Shown here in pieces: positions 34,508 to 46,007 of a DNA stretch of 64,000 bases. Both the position numbers and the translations under genes were made by a program. Source of the stretch: Ananas comosus (lineage: Eukaryota > Streptophyta > Magnoliopsida > Poales > Bromeliaceae). The notes under the pieces were generated by a model that saw nothing but the letters and a program-made list of their open reading frames with translations, had not been told where the DNA came from and ran no database searches. Location of the stretch: positions 803,687-867,686 of the forward strand of contig NC_033645.1 of NCBI RefSeq assembly GCF_001540865.1, in the 5' to 3' direction. The stretch's first letter is position 1, and every line of letters begins with the position of its first letter.

Positions 34508-35010
34508 TTAGTACCCTGTGGTTTCGCACTTTCTCACTTTAGTACCCTGTCGTTTAAAATGCATCAATTTAGTACTCTGTGGTTTCATTCTTTTCTTTTC
34601 GTCGGCTCCTCTATTAATATTTCGTTAAATTATATACAAAAAATTTCAGATACCCTCGAATACTTACTTTAGTACCCTTTAGTTTTAACTTTGTCAGTTT
34701 TTTTTTTTCCTCCGATAATATTTCAGTAAATTATATACAAAAAATTTCAGATACCCTACCTAGGTTTATCGAATATTCACTTTAGTACCCTTTAGTTTTA
34801 ACTTTGTTACTGATTTAACGAAAAAAATTGATAGAGAAAAATGAGAAAAATGAGAAAAATAAAACCATAGGGTATTAACTTGATACACTTTAAACCACAT
34901 GGTACTAAAGTGAGAAAGTTCAAAATCATAGAGACTAACTTAATACAGTTTAAATCACAGAATACTAAAGCGAGAAAATATGAAACCACATAGGATTTAA
35001 AGTTTATCCT
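34508..35010. repeat. MULE-type foldback MITE, internally enlarged
   Basis: The left arm is CCCTGTGGTTTCGCACTTTC with TTTAGTACCCTGT repeated. The right arm includes the inverse and ends AAAGTTTATCCT. An internal segment with TTCAGATACCC is duplicated in tandem (about 34645-34780), making this copy longer than the 4557 element. Confidence 0.65.
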
Positions 35011-35161
35011 TTATTTATCTCACAAGAAATGATGACAGGTTGGCATAGATGAGAGGGCACGGTGTACAATGCTGACGTTGTGCACCACGTGCACGCGTTA
35101 ATTTTCACGCGCCAACTAGGGTTTTTCGCACAATCCGACTCGGAATCGGAGAGCCGGACCA

Positions 35162-35207
35162 TCCAACGGATATATATATTCGCGAGGATTTAAAACACTC
35201 GGCCGTT
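35162..35207 (+). promoter_or_regulatory. MSA-like mitotic elements and TATA of CDC20
   Basis: TCCAACGGATA (35162-35172) matches the MSA core YCYAACGG that binds three-repeat MYB factors in G2/M genes. A second AACGG core lies on the minus strand at 35203-35207 (CCGTT). TATATATATT (35171-35180) sits between them. Both are within 180 bp of the CDC20 ATG. Confidence 0.6.
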
Positions 35208-35256
35208 GCGTTCGAAAACTCCTAAAACCCCTTAGTCGAATCATCCTAAAAATCTC

Positions 35257-35261
<5 letters not shown>

Positions 35262-35291
<30 letters not shown>
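35262..35291. repeat. (CT)n tract in the CDC20 leader
   Basis: About 15 CT units, 49 bp before the ATG. Confidence 0.85.
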
Positions 35292-35297
<6 letters not shown>

Positions 35298-35339
35298 GAT
35301 CTCAACAACGAGCTCTTCCTCAGACGCGCTTCTCCTCTT

Positions 35340-37542
35340 ATGTTCCTCCTCTCGGAATTTGCTGCGACAGGGCCGAGGCCGTTCATGCCTTCTCTGCGCA
35401 ATTGCTCCAGAGACCGATCTTCCTATGAGGACGTAAGTGGCGATCCCTTTGATTGCTATTTGCTGTGTTTTGAATTAGGTTTCTTCTAATTTTCCCAAAA
35501 TTTATCGGCTTCTTGGATCCCTAGGTTGTTATTTCTTGGAGTTATGATCACTTTGATTCCGATTGAATGTGTTTTCAATTGGGTTTCTACTAATTTTCCC
35601 AAAGTTTGTATCTTTAAATCCTATTCTGTATCTTGGGTTACCTAGGTTTTGATTTCTTGAAGCTAATGATCCCTTTGAATCCATTTTAGTGTGTTTCCAA
35701 TTGGGTTTCTTCTGGTTTTTCCAAAGTTTGTGTCTTTGTATCAGTTTTCGGGATCTCGGTTTTATTGGCGTTTGATTTTTTGAGAAGTGTATACGTGTTT
35801 CCCTTTCCGTGTATGATATGCCTATTAGGTGTTTGCTTTTTCGCTTCATTGGATGTTTACTGAGAACGATACATCTGATCTTTGTCTTGCATCTTGGTCT
35901 GGGAAATTACACAGTAAATCTGATTTTCTTGCGGAATTTCAGGCTGATAGATTCATCCCAAATCGGTCAGCGATGGACTTCGACTTTGCAAACTACATGC
36001 TAACCCAATCAAGAAAGGATAAGAAGAACGCGGCAGCGGCTTCCACCTCCAAAGAGGCGTATCGAAAGCTTCTTGATGAGGTCCTTCTGAACAACAGAAC
36101 CAGAATTCTTGCTTTCAACAGCAAGCCCCTTGCACCGCCTGAAAGGGCTTCCTCCTCCCACCAAACCAAGTCCGCAAGGCGGCAACGCCACATTCCGCAG
36201 GTGCGTTTTCTTCTCCCTTTCCGTTTATATCTTTCTAATTGGACCTTTAATTTTAGCAATCTTAGGCTACTTTAATTTCTCACCTATGTTGGGTCCCCTT
36301 GTTAATCTCTACAGTCTCCTGAGAGGGCATTGGATGCATCCGAACTTATTGACGACTACTATTTGAATCTGCTAGACTGGGGATGTAGCAATGTTCTGTC
36401 GATAGCCCTCGGGAATACAGTATACTTGTGGGATGCTTCACGTCGTTCTACTTCTGAGCTTGTCACTGTGGATGAAGATAACGGTCCCGTTACAAGTGTC
36501 AGCTGGGCTCCTGATGGCCGCCACATCGCCGTCGGCCTCAACTCTTCTAACATCCAATTGTGGGACTCGAGCTCTGGTCGATTGGTTGGCCACCTGAACC
36601 CTCTCCTTTTATGGTTTCACGCTGAAATTTCATGTTTTATTGGTTCTTTTTGATATATAGTGCTCTATTCCTAAATCGCTAATTAGCTGTCCTCTTAACC
36701 TTTTGCAGCTGAGGACTTTGACAGGGGTTCATCAGTCTCGGGTTGGTTCTCTTGCCTGGAATAAGAACATCCTAACGACGGGTGGAATGGATGGCATGAT
36801 TGTGAACAATGATGTGAGAGTGAGATCCCATGTTGTCCATGCATACCATGGTCACCGAATGGAGGTTTGCGGACTGAAGTGGTCAGGCTCGGGTCAGCAG
36901 TTGGCGAGCGGAGGCAACGACAACCTCCTTCACATATGGGACCTGTCGATGGCTTCTTCTGCTCTGGCCCCAGGCCAAAATCAATGGCGCCACAGATTCG
37001 AGGACCACATGGCGGCCGTGAAGGCCCTTGCCTGGTGCCCGTTTCAGAGCAATTTGCTGGCTTCTGGAGGGGGCGTAAGTGACCAATGTATCAAGTTTTG
37101 GAATACCCATACAGGTGTTTGCATTAATTCGATTGACACTGGTTCGCAAGTGTGCTCTCTCCAATGGAATAAGAATGAGCGCGAGCTATTGAGCTCTCAT
37201 GGGTTCGCTCGTAACCAGCTGACCCTTTGGCAGTACCCTTCGATGAGGAAGATCACGGAGCTCATGGGCCATACTTCTCGGGTTCTCTTCATGGCTCAGG
37301 TACTAATTGATCTTCTGATTCCAGTTTAGTTGCTATAGGATAGGTTTGAATCATGGTCGTGGGTTTCTTAGCTGTCTTTTCTCTGCTGTAACTTGTAGAG
37401 CCCTGATGGTTGCACGGTTGCATCTGCTGGAGGAGATGAAGTGCTCATGTTTTGGAATGTGTTTGGCGATCCTAAAGTGCCTAAGCCTTCTCCCAAGAAA
37501 TCAGATGCTGTTCCCTTTGCCAATTTTAACTATATCAGGTGA
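35340..37542 (+). CDS. CDC20: CDC20, APC/C co-activator (WD40)
   Basis: Activates the anaphase-promoting complex at the metaphase-anaphase transition. Exons: 35340-35432, 35943-36200, 36315-36584, 36709-37299, 37399-37542, giving 451 aa, within the usual plant range. The start at 35340 was chosen because it gives a phase-0 first exon containing GPRPFMPSL, a block also found near the N-terminus of monocot CDC20. C-box DRFIPNR is at residues 33-39, then SKEAYRKLL and [11 protein letters not shown]. Seven WD40 blades run from [13 protein letters not shown] to [12 protein letters not shown] ([46 protein letters not shown]). The last two residues are Ile-Arg, the canonical APC/C docking tail. The exon that holds blades 2-6 is undivided here but split by three introns in the paralogue at 23065. 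MSA-like sites upstream suggest G2/M expression. Confidence 0.95.
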
Positions 37543-37799
37543 GGATTAAAGCATGCGGGAGAAAATCGGGAGCAATATGGCTGACTTACTGCTGTTGATG
37601 TTGTGCTGTATGTGGTGGAGGAAAGCTTTTTGCTTCGTAGCGAGCAAGGTATGAGGGGGTTTTCTGTACTGTGTTCTGTATAGAAAAATGATCTCGACAT
37701 TTTTGTTTTCCTTTTGCAGATTACTATTTTTGTCTTATCCTGTGACATATTGTTAATGTAAATCATTTCATTCTTTACAATTCAAATCTCAATTGAGTG

Positions 37800-38310
37800 A
37801 AACTAGAACAGAGTATATCAATTTATTGTACATTTTTGTGTGTATTAATAACACAGTTAGTGCATAATGTATTTGATGTTTTTATTAATAACATTTTGAG
37901 TATGGTTTATTGTTATGGTCCATTTGTACGAATATCATATATGGAATTCATTTATCATGATGTAGATATCTTCGAGTTCTTTTAATCCTCTGAGAATACC
38001 AATTTCTACTTTGTTCCATTTGATGTGCTCTTTAGTTTGTATTGTATCAGTAATTTCAGAATAATGAATCCGGAACAGAGTTTTGTCAATAACATGTGAA
38101 TTAGACTGGTAGTTTTGGTCCATTTCTATGAATATTGCTGAATCTAAAGCTTATAATTCTCATATTCTTTTCGATCACTATGTGAATGAATGTCACTTTC
38201 CTACTTTGTTCCGATACATGTGCTCTGCAGTTTTGTCTTGTATCATTTCTCTTGAAACAGTGAACACTGAACAGAGTATTGTCAATGAAATTTGATGTGA
38301 TTACCTTGCT
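37800..38310. repeat. Tandem duplication, about 200-bp period, 3' of CDC20
   Basis: TGGTCCATTT occurs at 37916 and 38116. Both units then share CTACTTTGTTCC, TGTGCTCT, TTGTATC and GAACAGAGT.TTGTCAAT in the same order. A third partial GAACAGAGTAT occurs at 37808. No coding capacity. Confidence 0.7.
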
Positions 38311-39235
38311 GCTTTTGTAGTCGTAACAGTTCACTTTTTGTCAGTGGTGAATCGACTTCTGTGCACAAATATTTATGTAAACTATCAGGATGAGTGTCTG
38401 CGTTGCTTCGCCTGTTGTAGTTTCAGTAATGATTGGGTTGATGACCGCATAAAAATACCGTGTTCTTTCTCTTCATCCATTCAAACAGAAGCTCAAGAGT
38501 TGTTTCAGGCAAAGTGCTAAAATGGATCAGACACGGAGTAATATGTTGTGTTTATGGGGATTTGATGGTTTGCGTTTCAGCAAGATGGCATGAATTGTAT
38601 TCTTCTTTTGTGGATTTATTTAACAACAATACATTCGTTGCGTTTTCTAGAGCCAGAGACTAATGATTAATGTCATACCATTTCTTATTAGCCGCAATAT
38701 TTTTACTAATTACAAAGCATATATATTCAATCAGGTCAAAATCATTCATTACCAGTCGATTTGAACACTCAGTAATAAATTCTTATGTGTTTAATTACAT
38801 ATTGTCTAGTTAATTAAGCTGACAAAAGAAGTGTATGTTGCCCACCCAAAGCATAATACATCTCAAAAAAGGAGCATGTAAATTTTAATTCATCTAGATT
38901 TTGGCGACGGATATGTGTCTGTCAAACAGATTGAAGCTTATGCAAATATGAGTTCTAAGTTCTAAAAGTAGAAGCTCTAATTTAGAATATGTACAGTACT
39001 TCTGCTACAGAGAGCATTGTTCAAATCTATATATCAGCGGCTTGGAAATCACGGACAAACAAGCCCAAAAGAACATCATTCGAATGTTGTAAAGAAAAAT
39101 TCAATTGACAATATGATGACACTACACAATGTTATACATCTCATAACTTTTGCCCCTCACATCTTTTGCATAAATAAAAACTCCTCCTTTACTAGTAAGC
39201 AAAACCACAGGATTTGAAAATATGTCCCGCCATTT
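38311..39235. other. Intergenic DNA between CDC20 and plastocyanin
   Basis: No supported gene or repeat. The last part is probably the plastocyanin 3' untranslated region. Confidence 0.45.
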
Positions 39236-39742
39236 TTAGTTAACGGTCACTTTTCCCACCATCCCTGCTCCCTGGTGAGGCGAGCAGTAGAAGGTGTACG
39301 TCCCCTTCTCCTTCAGCGTCACCGTGTAGGTCTCGCCGGGGGCGTTGAGCAGGTCCTCCTCGCTCATCGAGATGCTCGAGGCGTCGACCCCCGACGGGAT
39401 CTCGTCCTCGTCGAACACGACGTTGTGCGGGAACCCAGCATTGTTCTTGAACACGATGGTCTCCCCCGCTGGGACGGAGAAGTTGGCGGGGACGAACGCG
39501 AGCGAGCCGTCGCTCCCGCCGAGGAGCACGTCGAACGCCAGCGCGTTGCCCGCTAGGATGGCGCTCGCGGCGGTGGCGGCCACGGCGGCGCCGATCTTCT
39601 TGAGGGAGGCGTGGGCGGAGAGGGCGCCCGCGGGGGCGGCCTTGGGGGCCGCAACAGAGGCGGCGGTGGTGCGGGTTGCGGCCGCGGCCTTGAGGCCGGT
39701 GAAGGAAGGGATTGTGACAGCTGCAGAGGTCAAGGTGGCCAT
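39236..39742 (-). CDS. PETE: Plastocyanin, chloroplast precursor
   Basis: Carries electrons from cytochrome f to photosystem I in the thylakoid lumen. A single intronless frame of 168 residues. Residues 1-69 form a bipartite transit peptide: an Ala/Thr-rich stroma-targeting part, then a hydrophobic thylakoid-transfer segment ([16 protein letters not shown]) ending at the NALA cleavage site. The mature protein is 99 residues, the standard length, starting [14 protein letters not shown]. All four copper ligands are present in mature numbering: His37 (GFPHNV), Cys84, His87 and Met92 ([10 protein letters not shown]). The coding sequence is very GC-rich, as usual for monocot nuclear photosynthesis genes. 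Nothing abnormal was seen. Confidence 0.97.
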   Translation of the reverse strand: MATLTSAAVTIPSFTGLKAAAATRTTAASVAAPKAAPAGALSAHASLKKIGAAVAATAASAILAGNALAFDVLLGGSDGSLAFVPANFSVPAGETIVFKNNAGFPHNVVFDEDEIPSGVDASSISMSEEDLLNAPGETYTVTLKEKGTYTFYCSPHQGAGMVGKVTVN

Positions 39743-39940
39743 TTGGTTATCTTTGTGCCACTTCTACAAATTCCTTTTTTTTTTTTCCTGGGGCTAAAAG
39801 AGTGGAACGAGAGTGGGTGTATATATATAATGTTGGAGATATTGTGGTTGATTCAAATGGAAGGGAGAAAGAAAAGGCTTGGATAAATGGGTGGCAGGGA
39901 AATGGGGTCTTATCTTCTGGTGGCCTACTATTGGTGGGAT
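39743..39940 (-). promoter_or_regulatory. Plastocyanin promoter motifs
   Basis: Read on the minus strand: a TATATATATA box near 39820-39832 (about 85 bp from the ATG), an I-box-like AGATAAGAC (GATAAG core at 39909-39914) and a CCAAT word near 39930-39936. GATAAG motifs are common in light-regulated promoters. Confidence 0.5.
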
Positions 39941-40049
39941 AGGATGAGATGATATTTGGTTAAGAGCCCCCCCTGAGAAAGACAAAATATTACTTGCACC
40001 TTGAGCATCATGCACCTTCTTTTACTACTTTATAATAAATGTGTTTAAA

Positions 40050-40480
40050 TTAAGGGGTAATAGGTTTCCGACTTTCTTATTTATCCCTTTTAAAAGGCTA
40101 ATATTAAAAATACTCTTTTAACGTTTCCAAGTTATTTCAAATATATCCCTAGGGTTAGGAACAACCGTTATCTCTGTAAAATTACTATTTTGTTCTTTCA
40201 TATATACCCTTCTACTGCTGCCAGCTTTTCTTATTTGTCTTTAAGTTGGGGGAAAAGAAGTGTTTTGATTTTTTGCCTTTTCAAATATATCTTTCTATCG
40301 TCATCAACTTTTCTTATTTGTCCTAAATTAGAGGCAAAAGAGATACTTTGACGTCTTTTTAACTCCGATAAAAATTTAACCTAGGTTTAACCTCTGGGTT
40401 ATTTTTGAATAATGAAGAAAATATATAAGGGATATATTTGAAAAAAAAAAAGTAGGAGTATAAAAGATATTGTAGAAGTT
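40050..40480. repeat. Foldback repeat, family shared with 50061 and 54690
   Basis: Starts near GGGGTAATAGGTTTCCGAC and contains TTAATATTAAAAATACTC-like and CTTTTCTTATTTGTC words that recur in the two other copies. The right arm here is poorly kept. Confidence 0.5.
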
Positions 40481-41873
40481 TTGAGAGATATATTATATAT
40501 TATACCTAAAGTGAATATCTAATCTAATAAATATGATCCACAATAGCTGAAGGAGACATTCAAACAAATCAAATCCGGTTTTGAGAACCTTATGATAGGA
40601 TTTTTTTTTTTTTTTTTTTTTTTTGAGGTTGCGGTGCACGGTGCATTGGGTGCATGCAATAATTTCTCGAGAAATTTCCAAATCCAACGGTGGATTTTCT
40701 TCTAATGGGGGAGATGAGAGGCATATGAATGGATGAGGAGTAACTTACATACGTGCCAAAACTGCAACCTCAGATACAAACACCCTTATCCTTCACCAGA
40801 TCAAGAGCCCAGTATCCCACAGAAAAAGCTTCCTTGAGGCTGCTGAAATAGACAATTGAAACATTAAGAAGATTCCAGAGGAATAGAATCACCACTCAAA
40901 TATCAAGCTCACAAAAAGAAAATAGAGTTACATATCAGCCACTTAAATATTAGCAAATACCATTGCAAATAAAATGCGCTTCCATCAAATAACAGGAGAT
41001 CATGAAACTCAACATGTTGTTTTAGCATCTCAAGTGCGAATTCATTCTATTGACAGATCATAGGTATGAAAGAAGCTGTGCAAATGATAGCAGCTCAAAT
41101 CTCGCATGCTCCCAAATGTTAGCAGATTGCATGCTTTGTAAAAAAAATTTGATTCCATGAGATGATAGGAAATTGGCAGTCTAGACTTCGGAAGGTCGCT
41201 GTCACAGTAATTATCAATCAACTGAATTGAAAGTAATGCGAGGTAAAAAGCAGAGAATGATCAGCGAATTTGTAAACCGAAGAAGTTATCTGCGCAGAGT
41301 GTCTTCTAATTTCAGAAGACAGTTGATCTTATACAAGGATGCCGTCATCGTAGATAAATCTTTCTAACTAAAACCTCTGAACTTGCTGGTTTGTGGAAAT
41401 CAGATTTCTCACATAGTGGTCTATAATTTTGAAAAATCCAATAAAAGAAGGTAAAAACTTTTAATTGTCTTGATTTAAGCTTGTACTATTAACCGAATTA
41501 AGGATTCCATTATAGTAAATATTTCAAATCCTCATCGACATGTCAGAATTGGAGATTGTACAATCCAGCCTAAATGAAGGTGCAATTCATTGAGTGGTTT
41601 TCAATGCAAAGTGAGCGCACCTTTACAGCTTCGGACAGCAACTCCTCGTAATTTCTCCCATATGTCATCCATCGTATTTTCAAGCTCCTAATTCTGTATC
41701 CTTTGCAGTCCTCAAATCTCCAAGCTTCTCAAAAACGTGTAGTTCGATCAACAAAAGCACCAAAAATTATTCCTCGTGCAAATTTCATATCACCACACTT
41801 CACCCCTACTAAACTATTTTGTTCACTTGCGAAAATACCACCCAAATTGCACAATTGGTTCCACTCAAACCCA
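40481..41873. other. Gene-free stretch downstream of the PPR gene
   Basis: A poly-T tract lies at about 40600-40624. The remaining sequence has moderate GC but no recognisable frame. Part of it is probably PPR 3' untranslated sequence. Confidence 0.4.
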
Positions 41874-43418
41874 TTAAACCATTAGAGCCACTTCTTCTTC
41901 CTCAGCCACCCTCTGCAGCTGCTCTAACACGTCAAAAATCACTCCCGCCATCGGATGCGACTCATCTTCCACGCCGAACGCATGTACCTCCGCATCCACC
42001 TCCACCATGCTACACCCAAGCGGCTTTTTCACACCTCTATCCCTCATCGCCTTCCTCACCCTTGCTGCGTCCTCCCACCTCCCTACATCCTCGTACATCT
42101 TAGCCAACGCAGCGTACCGCCCTGCATTGTCCGGGTCGAGAAGAAATAACCGATTGGCCGCCTCCTCCGCAAGCTCTATATTGTTGTTTATCCTACAAGC
42201 GCCCAATAACGCACCCCACACATCCTTCTCCGGCTTGAACGGCATGTTCCTGATGAGCTCCAATCCCCGACCCAATTGGCCCGCTCGGCCTAATAGGTCC
42301 ACCATGCAGGCGAAATGAACTTGTCCCTTCTCTACTCCATAGTTTTCCATCATTTCAAATATCTCAAAACCCTTGTCAACCAGCCCCGCGTGACTACAAG
42401 CCGAGAGCACGCAAACGAAACATATGTCGTCCGGGGCGACACCTCTTTGTAGCATCTCATCAAACACCTCAAGTGCTTCCGAAGCATGCCCATGGTTCCC
42501 ATAAGCCTGAATCATCGTGTTATACACAACAAGATTTGGTTTGGGAATCCGGTCGAATACCTGGCGGGCGGTGTCCAAGCAACCACAATTTGCATACAAA
42601 CTAATGAATCCACTGCCCAAGTTGGCGTCCATTTCTATACCTCTCTTTACTGCATAGGAGTGAGCCCATAAACCTTCCTGTGCAGCCGCCAATGCGGAGA
42701 ATGCAGGAAGAACAGCCACAAGCGTTACACGGTCGGGCTCGTAAACTAAATCATTCTGTAACATCCCATGGAGAAGCTCAACGGCTTCGCTTGCGTGATC
42801 ATTCTGAGCGTAGCCCGCGATCATCGAATTCCACGTAACGAGATCTTTTACACACATTTCATCGAACACCTTCCTCGCCATCTCGACCTCGCTGCCTTTC
42901 GCGTAGAACGCGACCAACGCATTGCCCACAAAGATATTCCGGTCAATCCCGATTCTCACGACATTGGCATGGACCGATTTGCCGAAGCGCTCGTCGTCGA
43001 GCGCCGCGCAAGCTTTGAGCACAAACGGGTAGGTATAACAATTCGCGGTGACGGAGCCCCGGCGCATGCGGGCGAAGATTGCGACGGCTTCGGCGTGCGG
43101 CCCGGAATTGGCGCAGCCGCGGATCATGACGTTCCAGAGGAGCACGTCTCTCTGGGGCGCGCGGTCGAACACCTTGCGTGCGTCGCCGACGCCGCGGGGG
43201 CCGAGCCCCGCGTAGCGGCTCACGAGCTTGGAGGCCAAAAAAGGGTTATGGGCGAGCCCGGAGATGGTGATTTGGGCGTGGATTTGGGCGAGGGGGTCGG
43301 GATCGGAGTGCGATTGGAGGAGACGAGAGTAGTAGTAGGAGTCCCTGCGCGGAGCTGCGCTTACGCATCTTTTGAGCATTGGGTGGATGTGGTAAGGACG
43401 AGCACATCTGATAAGCAT
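41874..43418 (-). CDS. PLS-class pentatricopeptide repeat protein, E/E+ type
   Basis: Intronless frame of 514 residues from the first ATG at 43418; the frame is open 10 codons further up but only from GTG. From about residue 45 it carries alternating P, L and S type PPR motifs (DVLLWNVMIRGCANSG, NIFVGNALVAFYAKG, DLVTWNSMIAGYAQN, NLVVYNTMIQAYGNHG, CFVCVLSACSHAGLVDKG). After them comes an E-type region (KDVWGALLGACRINNNIELAEEAANRL, in short blocks) and an E+-like end with GCSMVEVDAEVHAFGVED. There is no DYW cytidine deaminase domain. Family members act in chloroplasts or mitochondria, often in C-to-U RNA editing with a partner deaminase. The N-terminal Arg-rich stretch (MLIRCARPYHIHPMLKR) fits a targeting peptide. 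The RNA target cannot be read from the sequence by eye. Confidence 0.92.
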   Translation of the reverse strand: MLIRCARPYHIHPMLKRCVSAAPRRDSYYYSRLLQSHSDPDPLAQIHAQITISGLAHNPFLASKLVSRYAGLGPRGVGDARKVFDRAPQRDVLLWNVMIRGCANSGPHAEAVAIFARMRRGSVTANCYTYPFVLKACAALDDERFGKSVHANVVRIGIDRNIFVGNALVAFYAKGSEVEMARKVFDEMCVKDLVTWNSMIAGYAQNDHASEAVELLHGMLQNDLVYEPDRVTLVAVLPAFSALAAAQEGLWAHSYAVKRGIEMDANLGSGFISLYANCGCLDTARQVFDRIPKPNLVVYNTMIQAYGNHGHASEALEVFDEMLQRGVAPDDICFVCVLSACSHAGLVDKGFEIFEMMENYGVEKGQVHFACMVDLLGRAGQLGRGLELIRNMPFKPEKDVWGALLGACRINNNIELAEEAANRLFLLDPDNAGRYAALAKMYEDVGRWEDAARVRKAMRDRGVKKPLGCSMVEVDAEVHAFGVEDESHPMAGVIFDVLEQLQRVAEEEEVALMV

Positions 43419-43577
43419 TTGGAGCGTAGAATTGTAATTTGAAATCACCTACGCGCTCTTATTAGTTTCTAATTATGGGTGAATATTTAAAATGTGTGTT
43501 TGTTTCACTGGAGTCGGAAGAGACCGGAAGTTGTGAGTTCTGCAAATTCTAGTCATATGCTCAATCTCGACTTTATC

Positions 43578-43817
43578 TTAGGTTTCGTTTGGAATTGCGG
43601 GGAGATTGCGTTACGTGCGGTGAGAAAGTATGTTGGAAAAATACCATGTTTGTTTCTGTATGTAATATTGCGTTTCGCATATCGCGATGAGTCGATTACG
43701 ATATATTTTCTGCGGTCCCACCGGAGAACACAGAAGCATATCTCTATATGCTTTTTCTTCAACTCCATTTTATCTAATAACGTTAGATAGACCTCAATAC
43801 CAAACTAAGCCTCAGTA
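43578..43817. repeat. MITE, family copy 2
   Basis: Left AGGTTTCGTTTGGAATTG and right (in reverse) GAGGCTTAGTTTGGTATTG are inverted partners. Interior words ATTGCGTTACGTGCG, GATTACGATATATTTTCTGC and GGAGAACACAGAAGCATAT recur at 54147, and more decayed at 1700. Confidence 0.65.
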
Positions 43818-44639
43818 GGGAACGAAGTGGTTCTTCCATATCGTACACAAAGTAAGGATCAATGTTTATCGACTGTATGCTTTTCAACTGCTTTCTGCAT
43901 GATATCTTTGAGTCTGCCAGTCTTTTCCAAACCTCTGCGCTTGCGGTTCAACAAGATCCAACATAACAATCACACCCTAAAACAAATTGTTGTCTAACCT
44001 CTCTCTCGTGCTGAATTTTGTCATGTTCATTAGCACCACATCATTTTAGTGAATGCTACGAAGCGACGATGGGACATTCGAATTGTCAATCAATACCGTT
44101 AAATGCAATTAAGTGACAATGAGTTGCTCGGGTCAGTTGCTGATTGGATTGACCTTAGATAATGATGCTTATATGGCTCGACCCAAAACCAACCCAACTT
44201 GCACGCGGTTAAGGACATACCGACCCAAAATCGACCCATAACGGTAATTCATTATATTTCGTTTTTCCTAGAACTGTGTATGGAAATTATTGATACAAAA
44301 GATTCCGACGTGATTTATTTGCATCTTACTGATGATGTTGGTTGTGGATTCTGTTCCTGCAATGATCTGTCCCTGGGATAGTAGTATTCTAGTATGATGG
44401 TTTTTATCGTTGTTCATACTACTCAAACATAGATCACGCGAGCATGTTCCACATTTTCTTATTTCACCAATAGATGAAATGTATGGATAGTTCCTGTACT
44501 ATCTCTATGTCGTGACTTAGTTCTTGAACTTTTTACTTAAACACTTCGATCCCTCTACTTTGCTAATATACTGCAAGCCACTACTTATACTGCGGCTGAA
44601 TGGTGTTGTTCGCACTTCAGAATTGATGACATTGATGAC
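43818..44639. other. Intergenic DNA, nothing recognised
   Basis: No supported gene or repeat. Confidence 0.4.
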
Positions 44640-45330
44640 TATAGGATCTTAACACAAAGGTTTTTTTCGTTGTACTCGGAAGGCAAAAATTGCAAGATAT
44701 GTGTGGGAATCAAGATAATGAGTTCATCGATTTCAATTTAACCCACACGGTTTGATGACCGGCCAGCCTAACAAAGCAAATTTCCATATGCACAGCCTTG
44801 ACATCATTCACCTTCAGCTCTAACGGATTCTTTGGTTTCGTATCATTCGACGTTTTCTGATCTGTACATGTGAGTGATAGTACGGCGATTCTTTTCTCAT
44901 CTCATTCACAAAGGTTTCGTATAATCCGTATAGCTTATCGACTTGATATGTTTCTGCGCATCTCCTCAGTGGCTGCAGTGACTTGTACGCATATTAATCA
45001 TTCTATATCACAGGCTATCGCGACTGTCATGAACATTTCATGGTGGCAATGATCGCGAACGATTACAGAGGCACCCATTATAAATTTCTGAGATGCTCGT
45101 CCTATCGTAGCACTTGCGATTGCTCCCGTCTCAATCTAGATCTGCACCTTATTCTCTGTCGGATAAATATGAATATGCAAGGTATGTTTGTTCCAAAGAT
45201 TCTCGTAGAATCGAGATGCGGTTAAGATGACAATTAGTTGGTTTTTTGAGTTTATTACTGCTTGTTCCAGTATAGCCTCTCTGTGGAATCTGTAGAATGT
45301 TTGTACTGTTTGAAAACATGGGATTCTTTT
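44640..45330. other. Unexplained higher-GC island
   Basis: GC is visibly higher than in the flanks. On the minus strand an open stretch follows a possible acceptor near 44862 and reads LELKVNDVKAVHMEICF to a stop near 44718, and another open stretch lies around 45010-45130. Neither matches a family I recognise. These could be relic exons, an untranslated region or chance. Confidence 0.25.
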
Positions 45331-46007
45331 TGAAGAACACTTTAAAGAGTGTGTTCTTGTGGCATTGTGTCCCTCGTAGAATGATAATGTCTCCCTAGGC
45401 AATGAAGCTAATGTGCAATACATGTGGTATATCTACACTGAGGCACAAATGATTAAAACAGGGAATAAAGGCTTGTCAATGTGCAATGAGTAAAGATGAT
45501 TTTGATGGGTCATGGGTGAAAATGTTTTGAGAAGAGAAAGGTTTGATTCAAACCAACATCACATAGTTGTTTGCAGGCATTGTAGAGCATCAATAAAATA
45601 CCTTTTAGGCCAATGAATCCAACTACTTTTTTTAAAAAAAAAAAAAAAATCTTCTCAACTGATTTAATTTTCATGATCTAATGATTCTGTTGAAACTTTG
45701 TGCCAGATAGTTCTAATGCAAATCACTTCTTTACAAAGCTATAAAAGTTGCTTTTTCGGTCTGTGATAGTTTGTAATTTTGGTAGAAAGTTTGGATTCAA
45801 ATTTTACCATTTGTTAGTGTTAAATAATGTGTGAAACAATTCTTGTACTCCAAAAACTTAAGTTATTAAAGAACGATATTTTTAACATTTATATTTAATA
45901 CTCTTCTTCACATTTGGGCTCCTGACTTTTCGATAGATCCAAAATGTGAACTTGAATTAAATAAATAGTAATTAAATAATGCTAGGAGTGGGATAGAATT
46001 CAAACTC

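Noticed and set aside
42768..43442. 224-residue plus-strand frame opposite the PPR gene
   Set aside because: Antisense shadow of PPR coding sequence; no family features.
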